A stretch of DNA of 64,000 bases from Klebsiella sp. BIGb0407. Lineage in GTDB: Bacteria; Pseudomonadota; Gammaproteobacteria; Enterobacterales; Enterobacteriaceae. Location: assembly GCF_024807845.1 (NCBI RefSeq), contig NZ_JANUEQ010000003.1, positions 434,001 to 498,000 on the forward strand, in the 5' to 3' direction. The notes beneath the pieces were generated by a model that saw nothing but the letters and a program-made list of their open reading frames with translations, ran no database searches and was not told the origin of the DNA. Positions 19,411 through 29,794 of this stretch are shown in pieces; position 1 is the stretch's first letter, and every line of letters starts with the position of its first letter. The translations under genes were made by a program, and so were the position numbers.

Positions 19411-20715
19411 TTAGCGATCCCAGTAAGCCTCTTCCAGGCTATCTTCCCGCTCTGGCAGCCCGCGCATTAATCTTGGCGAATGCTGATTAAGCACCTGATA
19501 GCTGACCCGGTTGGCATATTTGCAGACCTGAGCCAGGGAAGAGTAAGTCAACCAGTTATGCTGGTGCTTACTTGAGTTAGGCACGTTATTACGATGGTAG
19601 TTATTGGCCGTAATATCATGTAGCAGTGCGGCCAGCGCACCGTCTCCAGCCCCGTTAGTATTCATTATCTTCTCAGGCCCGCCCATATAAGGAGCAATGT
19701 GCGAGTAAACGCGCAGCGGTTCCTGGCAATCTTTCAAACGTTTAGCGCGGCTGAATTCATACTGATTAAATTCTGCAATCACACCGGGTAATAAAGGGTG
19801 CTGAGTATTACGTTTGGTACTCTCCTCGGTATAACCCGCCATATACAGCCCTGCCGGACCTGCGGTACAAAGCACCAAATCAACCCAGTCCAGCGCTTTA
19901 TCGGAAGCTTTCAGAGGATCGCTCTCACCGGTGAGCGCCTCTCCTTCTTCTTCATTCATTGCCAGAATAGAAATATTCTCGCTCAAGAAGCTTTGCCACC
20001 ACTCCGGATTTTCAGCAATCACATATTTTGTGCCAAGAGTCAGGACGACCGGAACATCATGCTTTTTCGCAAGACTAATCGCTCGCATCGTCGCTTCGGC
20101 CATTGGCTCGCCCGGTTTACAGCGTACCAGATAGGATGTAAGCACTAACGCCGAAGCCCCGGCTATAACCTCTTCAGGAATGCTGTCAGCACGCAGCTGA
20201 TTCATATGTCCGGGACTGATAGCAAATGTCCGCTCTCCCTGTTCAGTTATCAGCGTGAAACAACGCCCTATCGCTCCAGAGACACCCTGAAGATAATTGA
20301 GGTCGGTACGGCTGGAGGTGTTACATAGATAGCGGTAGGCATAACTGCCGATTTCAACATTACTGCACATGACGCCCAGTAATACCGATCGATCATCAGC
20401 CAGAACGGAATAGTTATGCATAGTATTACCGATGGTTCCACCGGCAAACTGATGGGTTATTAGATTATTACGGGTCAGCTCCTGATACAGAGCCTCAGCA
20501 ACATCGTCTTCAATGACCAGCGAATGCCCCAGACTGAGTCCATAGCGCTGAATAAAGTCATCGTCTACTTTTGCTTCAATATCAACCAGGGTCTGGTCAA
20601 TACCGACAACCCAGGAGGTACTATTCTCAGCCTCAGACTGAACTTGTTTCAGTAACGGATCGCGGGCGCTTACCGGGAAATAATGTTTGGACTTTCGTTT
20701 ACCGGGAAATTTCAT
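19411..20715 (-). CDS. gsk: Gsk, inosine-guanosine kinase
   Basis: Gsk phosphorylates inosine and guanosine with ATP in purine salvage. The 434-residue protein equals the E. coli length and has the PfkB sugar-kinase fold. It has the N-terminal substrate region (VVGIDQTLVDIEAKVDD, GGTIGNTMHN) and the C-terminal signature NTNGAGDGALAALLHD with the catalytic Asp in GAGD. In E. coli the esterase gene aes lies between gsk and hemH; here they are only about 60 bases apart, in the same direction. Confidence 0.96.
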   Translation of the reverse strand: MKFPGKRKSKHYFPVSARDPLLKQVQSEAENSTSWVVGIDQTLVDIEAKVDDDFIQRYGLSLGHSLVIEDDVAEALYQELTRNNLITHQFAGGTIGNTMHNYSVLADDRSVLLGVMCSNVEIGSYAYRYLCNTSSRTDLNYLQGVSGAIGRCFTLITEQGERTFAISPGHMNQLRADSIPEEVIAGASALVLTSYLVRCKPGEPMAEATMRAISLAKKHDVPVVLTLGTKYVIAENPEWWQSFLSENISILAMNEEEGEALTGESDPLKASDKALDWVDLVLCTAGPAGLYMAGYTEESTKRNTQHPLLPGVIAEFNQYEFSRAKRLKDCQEPLRVYSHIAPYMGGPEKIMNTNGAGDGALAALLHDITANNYHRNNVPNSSKHQHNWLTYSSLAQVCKYANRVSYQVLNQHSPRLMRGLPEREDSLEEAYWDR

Positions 20716-20741
20716 GATGTCGTGTTACGCTTACCAATAAG

Positions 20742-20765
20742 ACGGAGAATGGTAGCACTCTCCGT
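20742..20765. terminator. Hairpin between hemH and gsk
   Basis: GACGGAGA and TCTCCGTC form an 8-bp stem with an 8-base loop, followed on the minus strand by TTATTGG. It is probably a weak terminator or attenuator after hemH. Confidence 0.5.
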
Positions 20766-20778
20766 CCCAGGATCCTAT

Positions 20779-21741
20779 TTAACGAAAGCGTTCTGTCAGC
20801 GCTATCATCATTTTTATATGCTCAGGGGAATCATTTAAGGCAGGAATATATTCATACTTCATACCACCCGCCTCAATAAACACCTCGCGATTCTCTACCA
20901 TCATCTCTTCAAGCGTTTCCAGGCAATCGGCGGAGAATCCCGGGCACATCACCTGAATATGTTTCACGCCCTTTTCTGCCAGCATTTTGAGTGTTTCATC
21001 GGTATAGGGCATCAGCCAGGGCTCGCGACCAAAACGCGACTGATAACTCATCATCAGTTTCTCTGGTGGCAGCCCAAGATGATTCAGCAAAGCATGGGTA
21101 GTATCACGGCAACGCTGAGGATAGTCGTCCCCTTCGTCTGCAAAGCGCTGAGGAATACCATGGTAAGAAAGCAGCAAGATATCAGGCTCGCCGTGTTCAG
21201 CAAAAGAGCGTCTGACCGAGCTTGCCAGAGCCTCTATATAGGCAGGCTCTGTGGCATAGTCACGAATAAAGGAGATAGACGGCAGACTACGTGAGTCCGC
21301 AAAAATACGGCCCAGTGCGTCCCAGACCGCAGCAACCGTTGAGCAGGAGTATTGAGGATATAAGGGGAGTACGATGATATGGTTCACATGATGCGTCAGC
21401 AGCTCATCAACAGCACTCTTTAACGAGGGTTCACCGTAGCTCATTCCCAATACTACAGGGGTATCAGGCAGTTGTTCAGCCAGTGCTTTTCTCTGACGCT
21501 GACTGTAAACCAGTAACGGGGAGCCTTCATCCATCCAGATGGACTGATAGAGTTTTGAGACGCGACCGGAACGCAGAGGCAGAATAACGCCTCGCAGCAG
21601 CGGCCACCACAGAATACGTGGAACATCAACCACTCGACGATCGCTGAGAAACTGACATAAGTAACGTCTGACAGCGGGTGCAGTTGGCGCACTGGGCGTC
21701 CCCAGATTAGCCAGTAAGATACCTATTTTTTCCTGACTCAT
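20779..21741 (-). CDS. hemH: HemH, ferrochelatase
   Basis: HemH inserts Fe2+ into protoporphyrin IX, the last step of protoheme synthesis. It has 320 residues, as in E. coli. The conserved active-site blocks are present: ILLANLGTP at the start, [10 protein letters not shown] with the catalytic His, and [31 protein letters not shown] carries the metal-path acid residues. I chose ATG 21741 (MSQEK) over ATG 21747 because GAGGG lies six bases upstream of the former and directly abuts the latter. Confidence 0.96.
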   Translation of the reverse strand: MSQEKIGILLANLGTPSAPTAPAVRRYLCQFLSDRRVVDVPRILWWPLLRGVILPLRSGRVSKLYQSIWMDEGSPLLVYSQRQRKALAEQLPDTPVVLGMSYGEPSLKSAVDELLTHHVNHIIVLPLYPQYSCSTVAAVWDALGRIFADSRSLPSISFIRDYATEPAYIEALASSVRRSFAEHGEPDILLLSYHGIPQRFADEGDDYPQRCRDTTHALLNHLGLPPEKLMMSYQSRFGREPWLMPYTDETLKMLAEKGVKHIQVMCPGFSADCLETLEEMMVENREVFIEAGGMKYEYIPALNDSPEHIKMMIALTERFR

Positions 21742-21831
21742 TATCATCCCTCATTATTCAATTGCTTTGATTGTAACGTAAATGGTCGTTTTACCCAGCA
21801 ATTACAGCAAAAGACGAATTTCGGGCAAAAA

Positions 21832-21855
21832 AATACCAGAGTCGCCTCTGGTATT
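21832..21855 (-). terminator. Terminator after adk
   Basis: AATACCAGAG and CTCTGGTATT form a 10-bp stem around TCGC; on the minus strand T residues follow. It ends the adk transcript before hemH. Confidence 0.85.
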
Positions 21856-21870
21856 TTTATTCTCGTAAAC

Positions 21871-22542
<672 letters not shown>

Positions 22543-22543
22543 T

Positions 22544-22670
22544 TACACCCGTCATGCAGCAAACTGCCAGGGGATTACCTGAGTTTAAGCGCACTTAATC
22601 ACATAGTTGGTCTATGTTCATCGGCGTTTTTGGCTCTGAGCCCGGAAGCAATTTGAATTATTCAGGGTAA
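22544..22670. repeat. Dispersed repeat, copy B (~127 bp, diverged)
   Basis: This copy is in the opposite orientation to copy A and is more diverged. It begins TACACCCGTCATGC, has the shared centre AATCACATAGTTGGTCTATG then TTCATCGGCG, and ends TTGAATTATTCAGGGTAA. It fills much of the 307-base adk-htpG spacer. The rest of the spacer has a hairpin at 22788-22813 (ATTCCTCTCCC / GGGAGAGGAAT), whose T run is on the wrong side for a standard htpG terminator. Confidence 0.8.
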
Positions 22671-22822
22671 AGATAAAATTAGAAGCGAAAACCATACCAC
22701 TAAAGGCGGTATCATCACAAGAAAGGCAGCGTCTGACGGCGGGTTTAGATCCATTCATCTCTGCTGAATCGTCGTCTCTGGTCGATTATTCCTCTCCCTG
22801 GCGGGAGAGGAATAAAAAAAGA

Positions 22823-24703
22823 TTACGAAACCAGCAGCTGGTTCATACGGCGAATGAACTGGTTCGGGTCTTCCAGTTGTCCGCGCTCGGCCAGCAGAGC
22901 CTGATCCATCAGTAACTCAACCCACTCACCAAATGTGGCGTCGTCCTGAGTATCGGCAGCACGCTTCACTAACGGATGGTCCGGGTTCAGCTCAAAGATA
23001 TACTTCACTTCCGGAACAGCCTGACCTGCCGCCGCAAACAGTTTCGCCATCTGGGTACTCATGTCGTTACTGTCGGTGGTCACAATCGCCGGGGTATCGG
23101 TCAGACGGTGCGTAAGGCGAACCTCTTTCACGCGCTCACCCAGCAGGGTTTTAACGCGGTCAACAAACGGCTCCAGCGCTTTCTCAGCTTCTTTCGCCTG
23201 CTCGGTTTCTTCGTCAGCCAGTTTTTCCAGTGATTCGTCGGTTTTGCTCACTGACTGGAAGGATTTACCATCGAACTCGGTCAGGTAGCTCATCATCCAC
23301 TCATCGATACGATCGGAAAGCAGCAGAACTTCGATACCTTTCTTACGCAGCAATTCCAGATGCGGGCTGCTCTTCGCCGCGGCGTAGCTGTCTGCGGTGA
23401 TGTAGTAGATCTTTTCCTGACCTTCTTTCATGCGCGCGACGTATTCTGGCAGCGATACGGTTTGCTCTGAAGAATCGGTATGCGTGGTAGCGAAACGCAA
23501 CAGTTTAGCAATCGCTTCCTGGTTAGCGTTATCTTCAGCAGGCCCTTCTTTCAGTACCAGACCGAAGCTCTTCCAGAACGTCTGGTATTTATCATTGTCT
23601 TCTTTAGCCAGTCTCTCCAGCATCTGCAATACACGTTTGGTTAACGCGCTGCGCAGATTTTGCGTCACACGACTGTCTTGTAAAATTTCACGCGAGACGT
23701 TAAGCGGCAGATCGTTAGAATCTATTAACCCGCGAACAAAACGCAGGTAATTTGGCATAAACTGTTCTGCGTCATCCATGATAAATACGCGCTGTACATA
23801 CAGTTTCAGACCATGTTTATGGTCGCGATTCCACATATCAAAAGGTGCCTGGGACGGGATATATAACAGGCTGGTATATTCCTGTTTCCCTTCCACACGG
23901 TTATGGCTCCAGATCAGTGAATCGCTGTAGTCGTGGGAAATATGTTTGTAGAACTCCTGGTACTCTTCATCGCTGATGTCTGACTTAGTCCGGGTCCACA
24001 AAGCTTGTGCTTTGTTAATTTTTTCCCAGCTCACCACGGTTTCGCCGTCGTTTTCTTCCTGGTGTTCAATTTCTACCGGCAGAGCAATATGGTCTGAGTA
24101 TTTGCTGATGATAGAACGGACGCGCCAGTCGTCGAGGAACTCATCTTCACCTTCACGCAAGTGTAAGGTAATTTCCGTTCCACGGTCAGCTTTGGTGATA
24201 TCAGCGACGGTATAATCACCCTCACCCGCAGATTCCCAGAATACACCTTCTTCCGCGCTGGCACCTGCTGCACGGGTACGTACAGTCACTTTATCAGCCA
24301 CGATAAAAGCAGAGTAGAATCCTACCCCGAACTGGCCAATCAGCTGGCTATCTTTAGCCTGATCTGAGCCCATCGACTCAAGGAATGACTTGGTACCTGA
24401 TTTGGCGATGGTGCCCAGATGATCAATAACTTCATCGCGGGTCATCCCGATGCCGTTATCAGCGATAGTCAGGGTGCGCTGCTCTTTATTGAAAGAAACG
24501 CGAACATGTAGCTCACCTTCTCCTTCATACAGGCTGGTATCTGACAATGCACGGAAACGTAATTTATCTGCCGCATCGGAGGCGTTGGAGATCAGTTCAC
24601 GCAGGAAGATTTCTTTATTTGAATAAAGAGAGTGGATCATCAGGTGCAGAAGTTGTTTTACTTCAGACTGGAAGCCGCGAGTCTCTTGTCCTTTCATGGT
24701 CAT
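22823..24703 (-). CDS. htpG: HtpG, Hsp90-family chaperone
   Basis: HtpG is the bacterial Hsp90, an ATP-driven dimeric chaperone. The start at 24703 ([11 protein letters not shown]) has a GAGG site five bases upstream and resembles the MNMKGQ start I recall for Yersinia; E. coli begins two codons later at MKGQ. The protein is 626 residues. The N-terminal GHKL ATPase has [22 protein letters not shown] and [11 protein letters not shown]. The middle domain has the catalytic Arg loop, and the C-terminal dimerisation domain ends [11 protein letters not shown] heat-shock promoter lies upstream. Confidence 0.96.
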   Translation of the reverse strand: MTMKGQETRGFQSEVKQLLHLMIHSLYSNKEIFLRELISNASDAADKLRFRALSDTSLYEGEGELHVRVSFNKEQRTLTIADNGIGMTRDEVIDHLGTIAKSGTKSFLESMGSDQAKDSQLIGQFGVGFYSAFIVADKVTVRTRAAGASAEEGVFWESAGEGDYTVADITKADRGTEITLHLREGEDEFLDDWRVRSIISKYSDHIALPVEIEHQEENDGETVVSWEKINKAQALWTRTKSDISDEEYQEFYKHISHDYSDSLIWSHNRVEGKQEYTSLLYIPSQAPFDMWNRDHKHGLKLYVQRVFIMDDAEQFMPNYLRFVRGLIDSNDLPLNVSREILQDSRVTQNLRSALTKRVLQMLERLAKEDNDKYQTFWKSFGLVLKEGPAEDNANQEAIAKLLRFATTHTDSSEQTVSLPEYVARMKEGQEKIYYITADSYAAAKSSPHLELLRKKGIEVLLLSDRIDEWMMSYLTEFDGKSFQSVSKTDESLEKLADEETEQAKEAEKALEPFVDRVKTLLGERVKEVRLTHRLTDTPAIVTTDSNDMSTQMAKLFAAAGQAVPEVKYIFELNPDHPLVKRAADTQDDATFGEWVELLMDQALLAERGQLEDPNQFIRRMNQLLVS

Positions 24704-24751
24704 TGATACCTCAACAAAATCAAATGGGGTGTAGTACGAACGTTGAGGGAG

Positions 24752-24779
24752 ATATGGTAACGATTTGTGCTTTTTCAAG
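24752..24779 (-). promoter_or_regulatory. Sigma-32 heat-shock promoter of htpG
   Basis: On the minus strand CTTGAAA (24773-24779) and ACCATAT (24752-24758) are spaced by 14 bases. The sigma-32 consensus is CTTGAAA and CCCATNT, so this matches all but one base, about 50 bases before the htpG start. Confidence 0.85.
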
Positions 24780-24886
24780 CCGCCGGCAACAAAAATCCTC
24801 TGATATTCATGCCAAACGATGAAACAAACGTCTTTTAGACCCTCACTATAAGCGGATGAATAATGAGGGACTTAATGACCAGGAGA

Positions 24887-25492
24887 CTAAAACTGAATTT
24901 TACGACGCCCCAACAGAGAGTGCGAAAGCGTGGTGCCATCAACCATTTCCAGTTCGCCGCCCACCGGGACGCCGTGAGCAATGCGACTCGCTTCAACCCC
25001 GTGATGCGAACATAATTCGGCAATATAATGTGCCGTTGCCTCACCTTCTACGGTCGGGTTGGTGGCCAGAATAATCTCTTTAATATTCTCACTTTCCAGG
25101 CGCTCTTCAAGACGCCCCAGGCCAATATCATTTGGCCCGATACCATCAAGCGGTGACAAATGCCCCATCAGAACAAAATAACGCCCGGAGAATTGTCCGG
25201 TCTGCTCAATCGCGTGAATATCTGCGGGAGTTTCCACCACACAAATCTGACCATTTTCCTGGCGACGAGGGTTTGCACAAATAGTGCAGACTTCTTGCTC
25301 CGTAAAGGTTCTGCAGTCGGCACAATGACCAATTTCTGACATCGCACGTGTCAGCGCTTGTGCCAGGCGCATGCCGCCGCTGCGGTCGCGTTGTAATAAG
25401 GTAAAAGCCATACGCTGAGCGGATTTAGGCCCGACGCCAGGCAGGCAACGTAACGATTCCATCAAGGCTGTAAGTAACGGGCTGGTTTGCAT
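24887..25492 (-). CDS. recR: RecR, recombination mediator
   Basis: RecR acts with RecO and RecF to load RecA on SSB-coated gaps. The 201-residue protein has the helix-hairpin-helix ([14 protein letters not shown]), a four-Cys zinc site (CADC at 57-60, then CTIC), and the TOPRIM fold ([12 protein letters not shown] ... [13 protein letters not shown]). It matches E. coli in length. Unlike in E. coli, it is not directly behind ybaB: about 1.75 kb of other genes and a terminator separate them, so it must have its own promoter. Confidence 0.96.
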   Translation of the reverse strand: MQTSPLLTALMESLRCLPGVGPKSAQRMAFTLLQRDRSGGMRLAQALTRAMSEIGHCADCRTFTEQEVCTICANPRRQENGQICVVETPADIHAIEQTGQFSGRYFVLMGHLSPLDGIGPNDIGLGRLEERLESENIKEIILATNPTVEGEATAHYIAELCSHHGVEASRIAHGVPVGGELEMVDGTTLSHSLLGRRKIQF

Positions 25493-25625
25493 GGTTCAAC
25501 TATCTAAAAACAAAGTGGCCTCTAGCGTATCATCTGCTTCGCAGCCTTAGCAAAAGATTAACCGGATTTCCTCCTCGCACAGCAGCCAGGAGAAAGTTCA
25601 CGCTTAACTTATCGCTCGATACACT

Positions 25626-26180
25626 TTAAGAAGAGAGATACTCTTGTTTTAACAAGGCATAAACCAGCTCATCACCCCACTGACCATTAAAACGGTCATT
25701 CTGGCGGAAGTGGGCTTCTTTACGCATGCCCAAACGTTCAGCGATTCCAATTGATCCCAAATTATCCGCATCCAGGCGGGCAAAAATACGGTGAAATCCA
25801 CCCTCGGTAAAACCTTGCGCCAGTACCGCCGCGGCCGCTTCTGTGGCGTAGCCTTTTCCGGCATAAGCAGGGTTAAAGATATAACCAATTTCTGCCTGCA
25901 ATGCAGCCCGGTTTGCCAGCTTTAATAGTACCTCGCCTATCAGGGTATGACTTTCTTTCAGGGTTACCGCGTAATATAAGGTATCGCCATCATTATTTAG
26001 CGCCGAATCTATAGCAGCGGATAATTGATTTATTAATTGTTCTGGCTCTGGCGGTGAGGCATATAAATAACGGTACACCTCCGGCAGGCTATGATACTCC
26101 TCGTAAGCAATAAGATCCTGATGCGTAAAACGACGTAAACACAGACGGTCAGTGATAAGAGGAAATGTCATTGAAAACAA
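25626..26180 (-). CDS. GNAT acetyltransferase, RimJ/RimL-like
   Basis: This 184-residue protein of the acetyltransferase_3 type starts with TTG at 26180 (AAGGT six bases upstream) or ATG at 26171. Typical features are TDRLCLRRF near the N-terminus, the acetyl-CoA loop YAGKGYATEA, and the C-terminal LDADNLGSIGIAERLGM block. That block is common to enzymes acetylating protein N-termini, antibiotics or small amines. No target can be assigned. It is one of two genes inserted between ybaB and recR. Confidence 0.8.
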   Translation of the reverse strand: MFSMTFPLITDRLCLRRFTHQDLIAYEEYHSLPEVYRYLYASPPEPEQLINQLSAAIDSALNNDGDTLYYAVTLKESHTLIGEVLLKLANRAALQAEIGYIFNPAYAGKGYATEAAAAVLAQGFTEGGFHRIFARLDADNLGSIGIAERLGMRKEAHFRQNDRFNGQWGDELVYALLKQEYLSS

Positions 26181-26408
26181 AATGATACCTTTTTATATTA
26201 AAATAAAAAATCAGCTGAAATATTTTCACCCAGATAAACTAGCAGTTAAATATTCATTATTATTAAAATTTACTTTAATTTTCATTGCTGCCTCAATACA
26301 CATTAAAATTGTATTTGATCATTTGTAGCACCCCATTTTGCAGCCCCTCAGAAAATTGATTAGGATACCGACACAAAATATTTCAATGGCTGGGTAAAGG
26401 AGAAAGTT

Positions 26409-27167
26409 ATGTTACAAGGAAAGCGGGTTGTTGTTACCGGTGGCGGGCGTGATTTTGGTCGGGCATTATCGGTCTGGCTTGCCCGGGAAGGCGCTGAAGT
26501 GGCGCTATGTAGCCGTACTCTGGATCAGGCTCAGTCAACTGTTGACCTGATTCTTGCTGAAGGTGGCAGAGCGAAAGCTTATCAGTGCGATATCACAGAT
26601 ATGCAGGCAGTGCAGCAGTTTGCCCGGTCACTTGCTATCGATACACAACCCGTCGATATTCTGATTCTCAGCGCAGCGCAATGGCTGGAAGGTGATCTGG
26701 CCGGGGGTGAGCAGGATGAAGATATTATCAGTACGATTAACTCAGGTCTGACCGGTTCTATTCTACTGACCAAAGCCCTATTGCCTTATATGAATCGGGA
26801 ACAAGGTAGCGATATTATTGGCATGGTTTCAGTATGTGGCATTCCCAATTTCACCCGCTCGATTGCACATCCGGCCTTTTTTGCCGCCAAACAGGGCATG
26901 AGCGGTTTTCTTAATACCATTTCAGAAAAATTAGCCTCAGAAAATATCCGCGTGACAGCACTTTATCCACCCGATTTTGACACCATTGATCCAAGCGAAG
27001 AACCGCCTTACCAGCCGGGCAGTGGCCGATCGTTGCTCAACGGGCATGCAATATGGCAAACCATTAAATTTGTCGTATCACAACCGCGTGGCTGCCATAT
27101 TAGCGCAATTTATTTCCAGGGGCCCGATCGTGAGACCGTTGCCCGGCTGGAAGAACAGCAGAGCTGA
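26409..27167 (+). CDS. SDR-fold protein with degenerate catalytic motifs
   Basis: This 252-residue Rossmann-fold protein of the short-chain dehydrogenase family departs from the classical motifs. The glycine motif reads TGGGRDFG (10-17), with Asp where the family has Gly. The NNAG motif is replaced by LSAAQ (88-91). The catalytic Tyr position is Phe157 (FFAAK), while Ser141 and Lys161 remain. The DNA reads GCC TTT TTT GCC GCC AAA, so Phe is plain. Without the Tyr a normal hydride-transfer role is doubtful; a binding or regulatory role, or an altered mechanism, is possible. It starts after GTAAAGGAGAAAGTT, a strong site, and is convergent to ybaB. Confidence 0.85.
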   Translation: MLQGKRVVVTGGGRDFGRALSVWLAREGAEVALCSRTLDQAQSTVDLILAEGGRAKAYQCDITDMQAVQQFARSLAIDTQPVDILILSAAQWLEGDLAGGEQDEDIISTINSGLTGSILLTKALLPYMNREQGSDIIGMVSVCGIPNFTRSIAHPAFFAAKQGMSGFLNTISEKLASENIRVTALYPPDFDTIDPSEEPPYQPGSGRSLLNGHAIWQTIKFVVSQPRGCHISAIYFQGPDRETVARLEEQQS

Positions 27168-27172
27168 AAGCA

Positions 27173-27203
27173 AAAAGCGGGAACCTGATGGTTCCCGCTT
27201 TTA
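27173..27203. terminator. Bidirectional terminator between the SDR gene and ybaB
   Basis: AAAAGCGGGAACC and GGTTCCCGCTTTT pair over 13 bases around TGAT. The flanking A and T runs make it work in both directions. It separates ybaB-dnaX transcription from recR. Confidence 0.85.
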
Positions 27204-27241
27204 AATTATGCATTGAAGACCAGAGAGTCTTCTGGCAAAAA

Positions 27242-27571
27242 TCAGAATGGCATTTTAAAGCCAGGAGGCAGCTGCATACCGCTAGATACGCCAGCCATTC
27301 TCTCTTTCTGTGCTTCAGCAATACGGCGCGCGGCATCATTAAATGCAGCAGCAACCAAATCTTCGACCATTTCTTTGTCGTCTTCCATCAGGCTTGGATC
27401 AATTTCCACCCGACGGCAGTTGTGTGCACCATTGATGGTAACTTTAACCAGGCCCGCTCCAGACTCACCGGTGACTTCCATTTTGGCGATTTCTTCTTGA
27501 GCTTCAGCCATTTTTTCTTGCATCTGCTGGGCCTGCTTCATCAGGTTACCCAGACCGCCTTTTCCAAACAT
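27242..27571 (-). CDS. ybaB: YbaB, nucleoid-associated protein
   Basis: YbaB/EbfC is a small dimeric DNA-binding protein. The ATG at 27571 ([13 protein letters not shown]) gives 109 residues, as in E. coli, with AGAGAG as ribosome site. A central region [17 protein letters not shown] and a helical C-terminus ending LPPGFKMPF are intact. It follows dnaX by about 84 bases in the same direction, keeping the ancestral dnaX-ybaB pair. Confidence 0.95.
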   Translation of the reverse strand: MFGKGGLGNLMKQAQQMQEKMAEAQEEIAKMEVTGESGAGLVKVTINGAHNCRRVEIDPSLMEDDKEMVEDLVAAAFNDAARRIAEAQKERMAGVSSGMQLPPGFKMPF

Positions 27572-27655
27572 AATTATCTCTCTTTCGTCGGCCATCGGTC
27601 GCGTTATGCGATTATGGTTATCAGGATTACACTATGCCACCTTTACAGTGACATA

Positions 27656-29590
27656 TTAAACAGGACGAATACTATCCTCATCCAGCACGGCATCAAAGAA
27701 TCTTTTTATCGTTTGGATATTGTTATCACTGTTCAGTGACTCACGTGCTTGTTCGAGTTTTTCTTCATAAATAGCCTGACGCCATTCTAACGGCGTACGC
27801 TGCGTCAAATTATCGTCTTCAATAATCGTTAATTCAACTGCCTCACCTTGCAACTGCATGAGCGCCTCAGTCAGTGCCTTGTGTGCACCCGTTGAGTTCA
27901 GATGCCGCAAGGCAGGCCGCAGATGTAAACAAATCTGTGGCCCCCGCTGCTCTTTCCAGGCATTCAGTGCCAGTTGCTGTACCAGCTTAGGAAGCGACAA
28001 CTTTTCAATCTCAGCCGACCAGTTATCACGTAAAGCGGCTTCCTGAGCCAGTTTTAGTGCCAGTTCAGGCGTTTTTTCATGCTCAAGCGCTTTTTTTAAC
28101 GCCTTGGGGGTTGCAACCGGTTCTGCAACCTCTTCACTGACCACTTGTGATGTCCAGCGATACGCTTCTGGTTTTTCGACTACCGCGGGCTTTGATGACA
28201 CTGCTGATGTTGCAGAAGCCTGAATACGATCGGTCACTGATGCCAGGCGTTCTGCAACAGAACGTTTCGCCGGCCGCGCTACCAGCGCAGCCGGCTCATT
28301 CTTTTTTGCTTTATCAGTTCCTTGCTGGCGCTGTAGCTGGCTACGAGCCTGAAGGATCTGGTTAGTGCTATCCGATAGTGCTGGCGCCTCACGGCCCACT
28401 GATGCTGCCTGTGGCGCGCTGACTGACTGTACTGCACTTGGTGAAGTTACAGGACTGTTGGTCGATGCTGGCACATAGCGAACTTCGGGTTCAGGTAACG
28501 GTTTCTGCGGATGGAATGCCAGAGCACGCAGCAACGTCATTTCCACTCCCATACGACGATCTGGTGCCCAGGGAAGTTCTTTACGACCAATTAACAGTGT
28601 CTGATAGTAAAGCTGCAAATCCGCAGGCGGGATAGTCCGAGCCAGTTCGCGCATTCGCACTTCAATCGCAGCCATATCGTTGCCTAACGCTGCCGGAGAG
28701 AGCTGTATCATCGCAAGTCGATGGAGTAAAGATGACATCTCCACCAGCAGGCTTTCCCACTCGACACCGCGAGAGGCAACCTCATTAAGCAGAGACATCA
28801 CCAGTTGGCCGTCAGCTTGCACAACAGCTTCTATCAGAGAGAGAGCCTGACTATCATCCAGCGTCCCTAGCATGCTGCTGACCGCAGCAGTCGTGACCTG
28901 ACCGTCACCGCTGGCGATAGCCTGGTCTGTTAAGCTCAGAGCATCGCGTAAGCTACCATCAGCTGCCCGGGCAAGTAATTGTATCGCGCGGGTGTCCCAG
29001 GCAATATTTTCTTTGTCCAGCACGTGTTCCAGTTGCTGTCCGATTTGAGAGACGTCCAGCGCTTTAAGATGAAACTGCAAGCAACGGGATAAAATCGTTA
29101 CCGGTAGTTTTTGCGGATCGGTAGTGGCAAGCAAGAATTTCACATGCGCCGGCGGCTCTTCCAGCGTTTTTAACAACGCATTGAAGCTATGGCGGGAAAG
29201 CATGTGAACTTCGTCAATCAGATAGACTTTAAAACGGCCTCTGGCGGGTGCGTACTGAACGTTGTCCAGTAAATCACGGGTATCTTCGACTTTAGTGCGC
29301 GAGGCAGCGTCAATCTCGATCAGATCGACAAATCGTCCCTGCTCTATTTCACGGCAGTTATCACAGACACCGCAAGGTGTCGCAGTGATCCCCGTTTCGC
29401 AATTCAGCCCTTTGGCCAGTAAACGGGCAATCGATGTTTTCCCGACCCCACGGGTTCCGGAGAAAAGATAGGCGTGATGAATGCGTCCCAGCGTTAAACC
29501 ATTCGCTAACGCGGTCAGGACATGTTGCTGGCCAACAACATCAGCAAAAGTTTGTGGGCGCCATTTGCGGGCTAAGACCTGGTAGCTCAT
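27656..29590 (-). CDS. dnaX: DnaX, DNA polymerase III tau/gamma subunit
   Basis: DnaX is the ATPase of the clamp loader. The ATG at 29590 (MSYQVLARKWRPQ) gives tau of 644 residues (643 in E. coli). Walker A is GTRGVGKTS near 45-53. The zinc module CETG ... CGVCDNC follows, then DEVH and the SRC arginine-finger motif. Domain III runs to about 365. A Pro/Ala-rich linker with the frameshift site comes next, then the tau-only domains that bind DnaB and polymerase alpha. A longer extension upstream to 29692 is not conserved. In this genome msrBA lies between dnaX and apt. Confidence 0.96.
   Translation of the reverse strand: MSYQVLARKWRPQTFADVVGQQHVLTALANGLTLGRIHHAYLFSGTRGVGKTSIARLLAKGLNCETGITATPCGVCDNCREIEQGRFVDLIEIDAASRTKVEDTRDLLDNVQYAPARGRFKVYLIDEVHMLSRHSFNALLKTLEEPPAHVKFLLATTDPQKLPVTILSRCLQFHLKALDVSQIGQQLEHVLDKENIAWDTRAIQLLARAADGSLRDALSLTDQAIASGDGQVTTAAVSSMLGTLDDSQALSLIEAVVQADGQLVMSLLNEVASRGVEWESLLVEMSSLLHRLAMIQLSPAALGNDMAAIEVRMRELARTIPPADLQLYYQTLLIGRKELPWAPDRRMGVEMTLLRALAFHPQKPLPEPEVRYVPASTNSPVTSPSAVQSVSAPQAASVGREAPALSDSTNQILQARSQLQRQQGTDKAKKNEPAALVARPAKRSVAERLASVTDRIQASATSAVSSKPAVVEKPEAYRWTSQVVSEEVAEPVATPKALKKALEHEKTPELALKLAQEAALRDNWSAEIEKLSLPKLVQQLALNAWKEQRGPQICLHLRPALRHLNSTGAHKALTEALMQLQGEAVELTIIEDDNLTQRTPLEWRQAIYEEKLEQARESLNSDNNIQTIKRFFDAVLDEDSIRPV
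28272..28307 (-). other. dnaX: Programmed -1 frameshift signal making DnaX gamma
   Basis: The slippery heptamer A AAA AAG lies at 28301-28307 (minus strand), at codons 428-430. Slipping gives GAA TGA, ending gamma at residue 431 with the stop at 28296-28298, exactly the E. coli gamma length. An AAGGA Shine-Dalgarno-like stimulator lies about 10 bases upstream. A GC-rich stem (GCCGGCTGCGC ... GCGCGGCCGGC) follows. Confidence 0.9.
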
Positions 29591-29794
29591 CTGGGATTCA
29601 GCTCTGATTCGCGGGAAAGGTGAGTCAAAGAAGGTAATGCTACCACAAGCCTCACCCTGGGGGCGAGTAAGGCTTATTGAAGTCAACGCCATTTATACTG
29701 CATCGCATATTTTATTGCTTGCCAGTCTGCCTGCAGAGTGGCAGGTTAAATTCAGAAGCACATCAAGAGCGATGCAGAAAAAAGGATAATCATC

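Noticed and set aside
22788-22813. Intrinsic terminator of htpG
   Set aside because: The stem is strong, but on the minus strand the T run comes before the hairpin rather than after it, so it was noted only as a hairpin.
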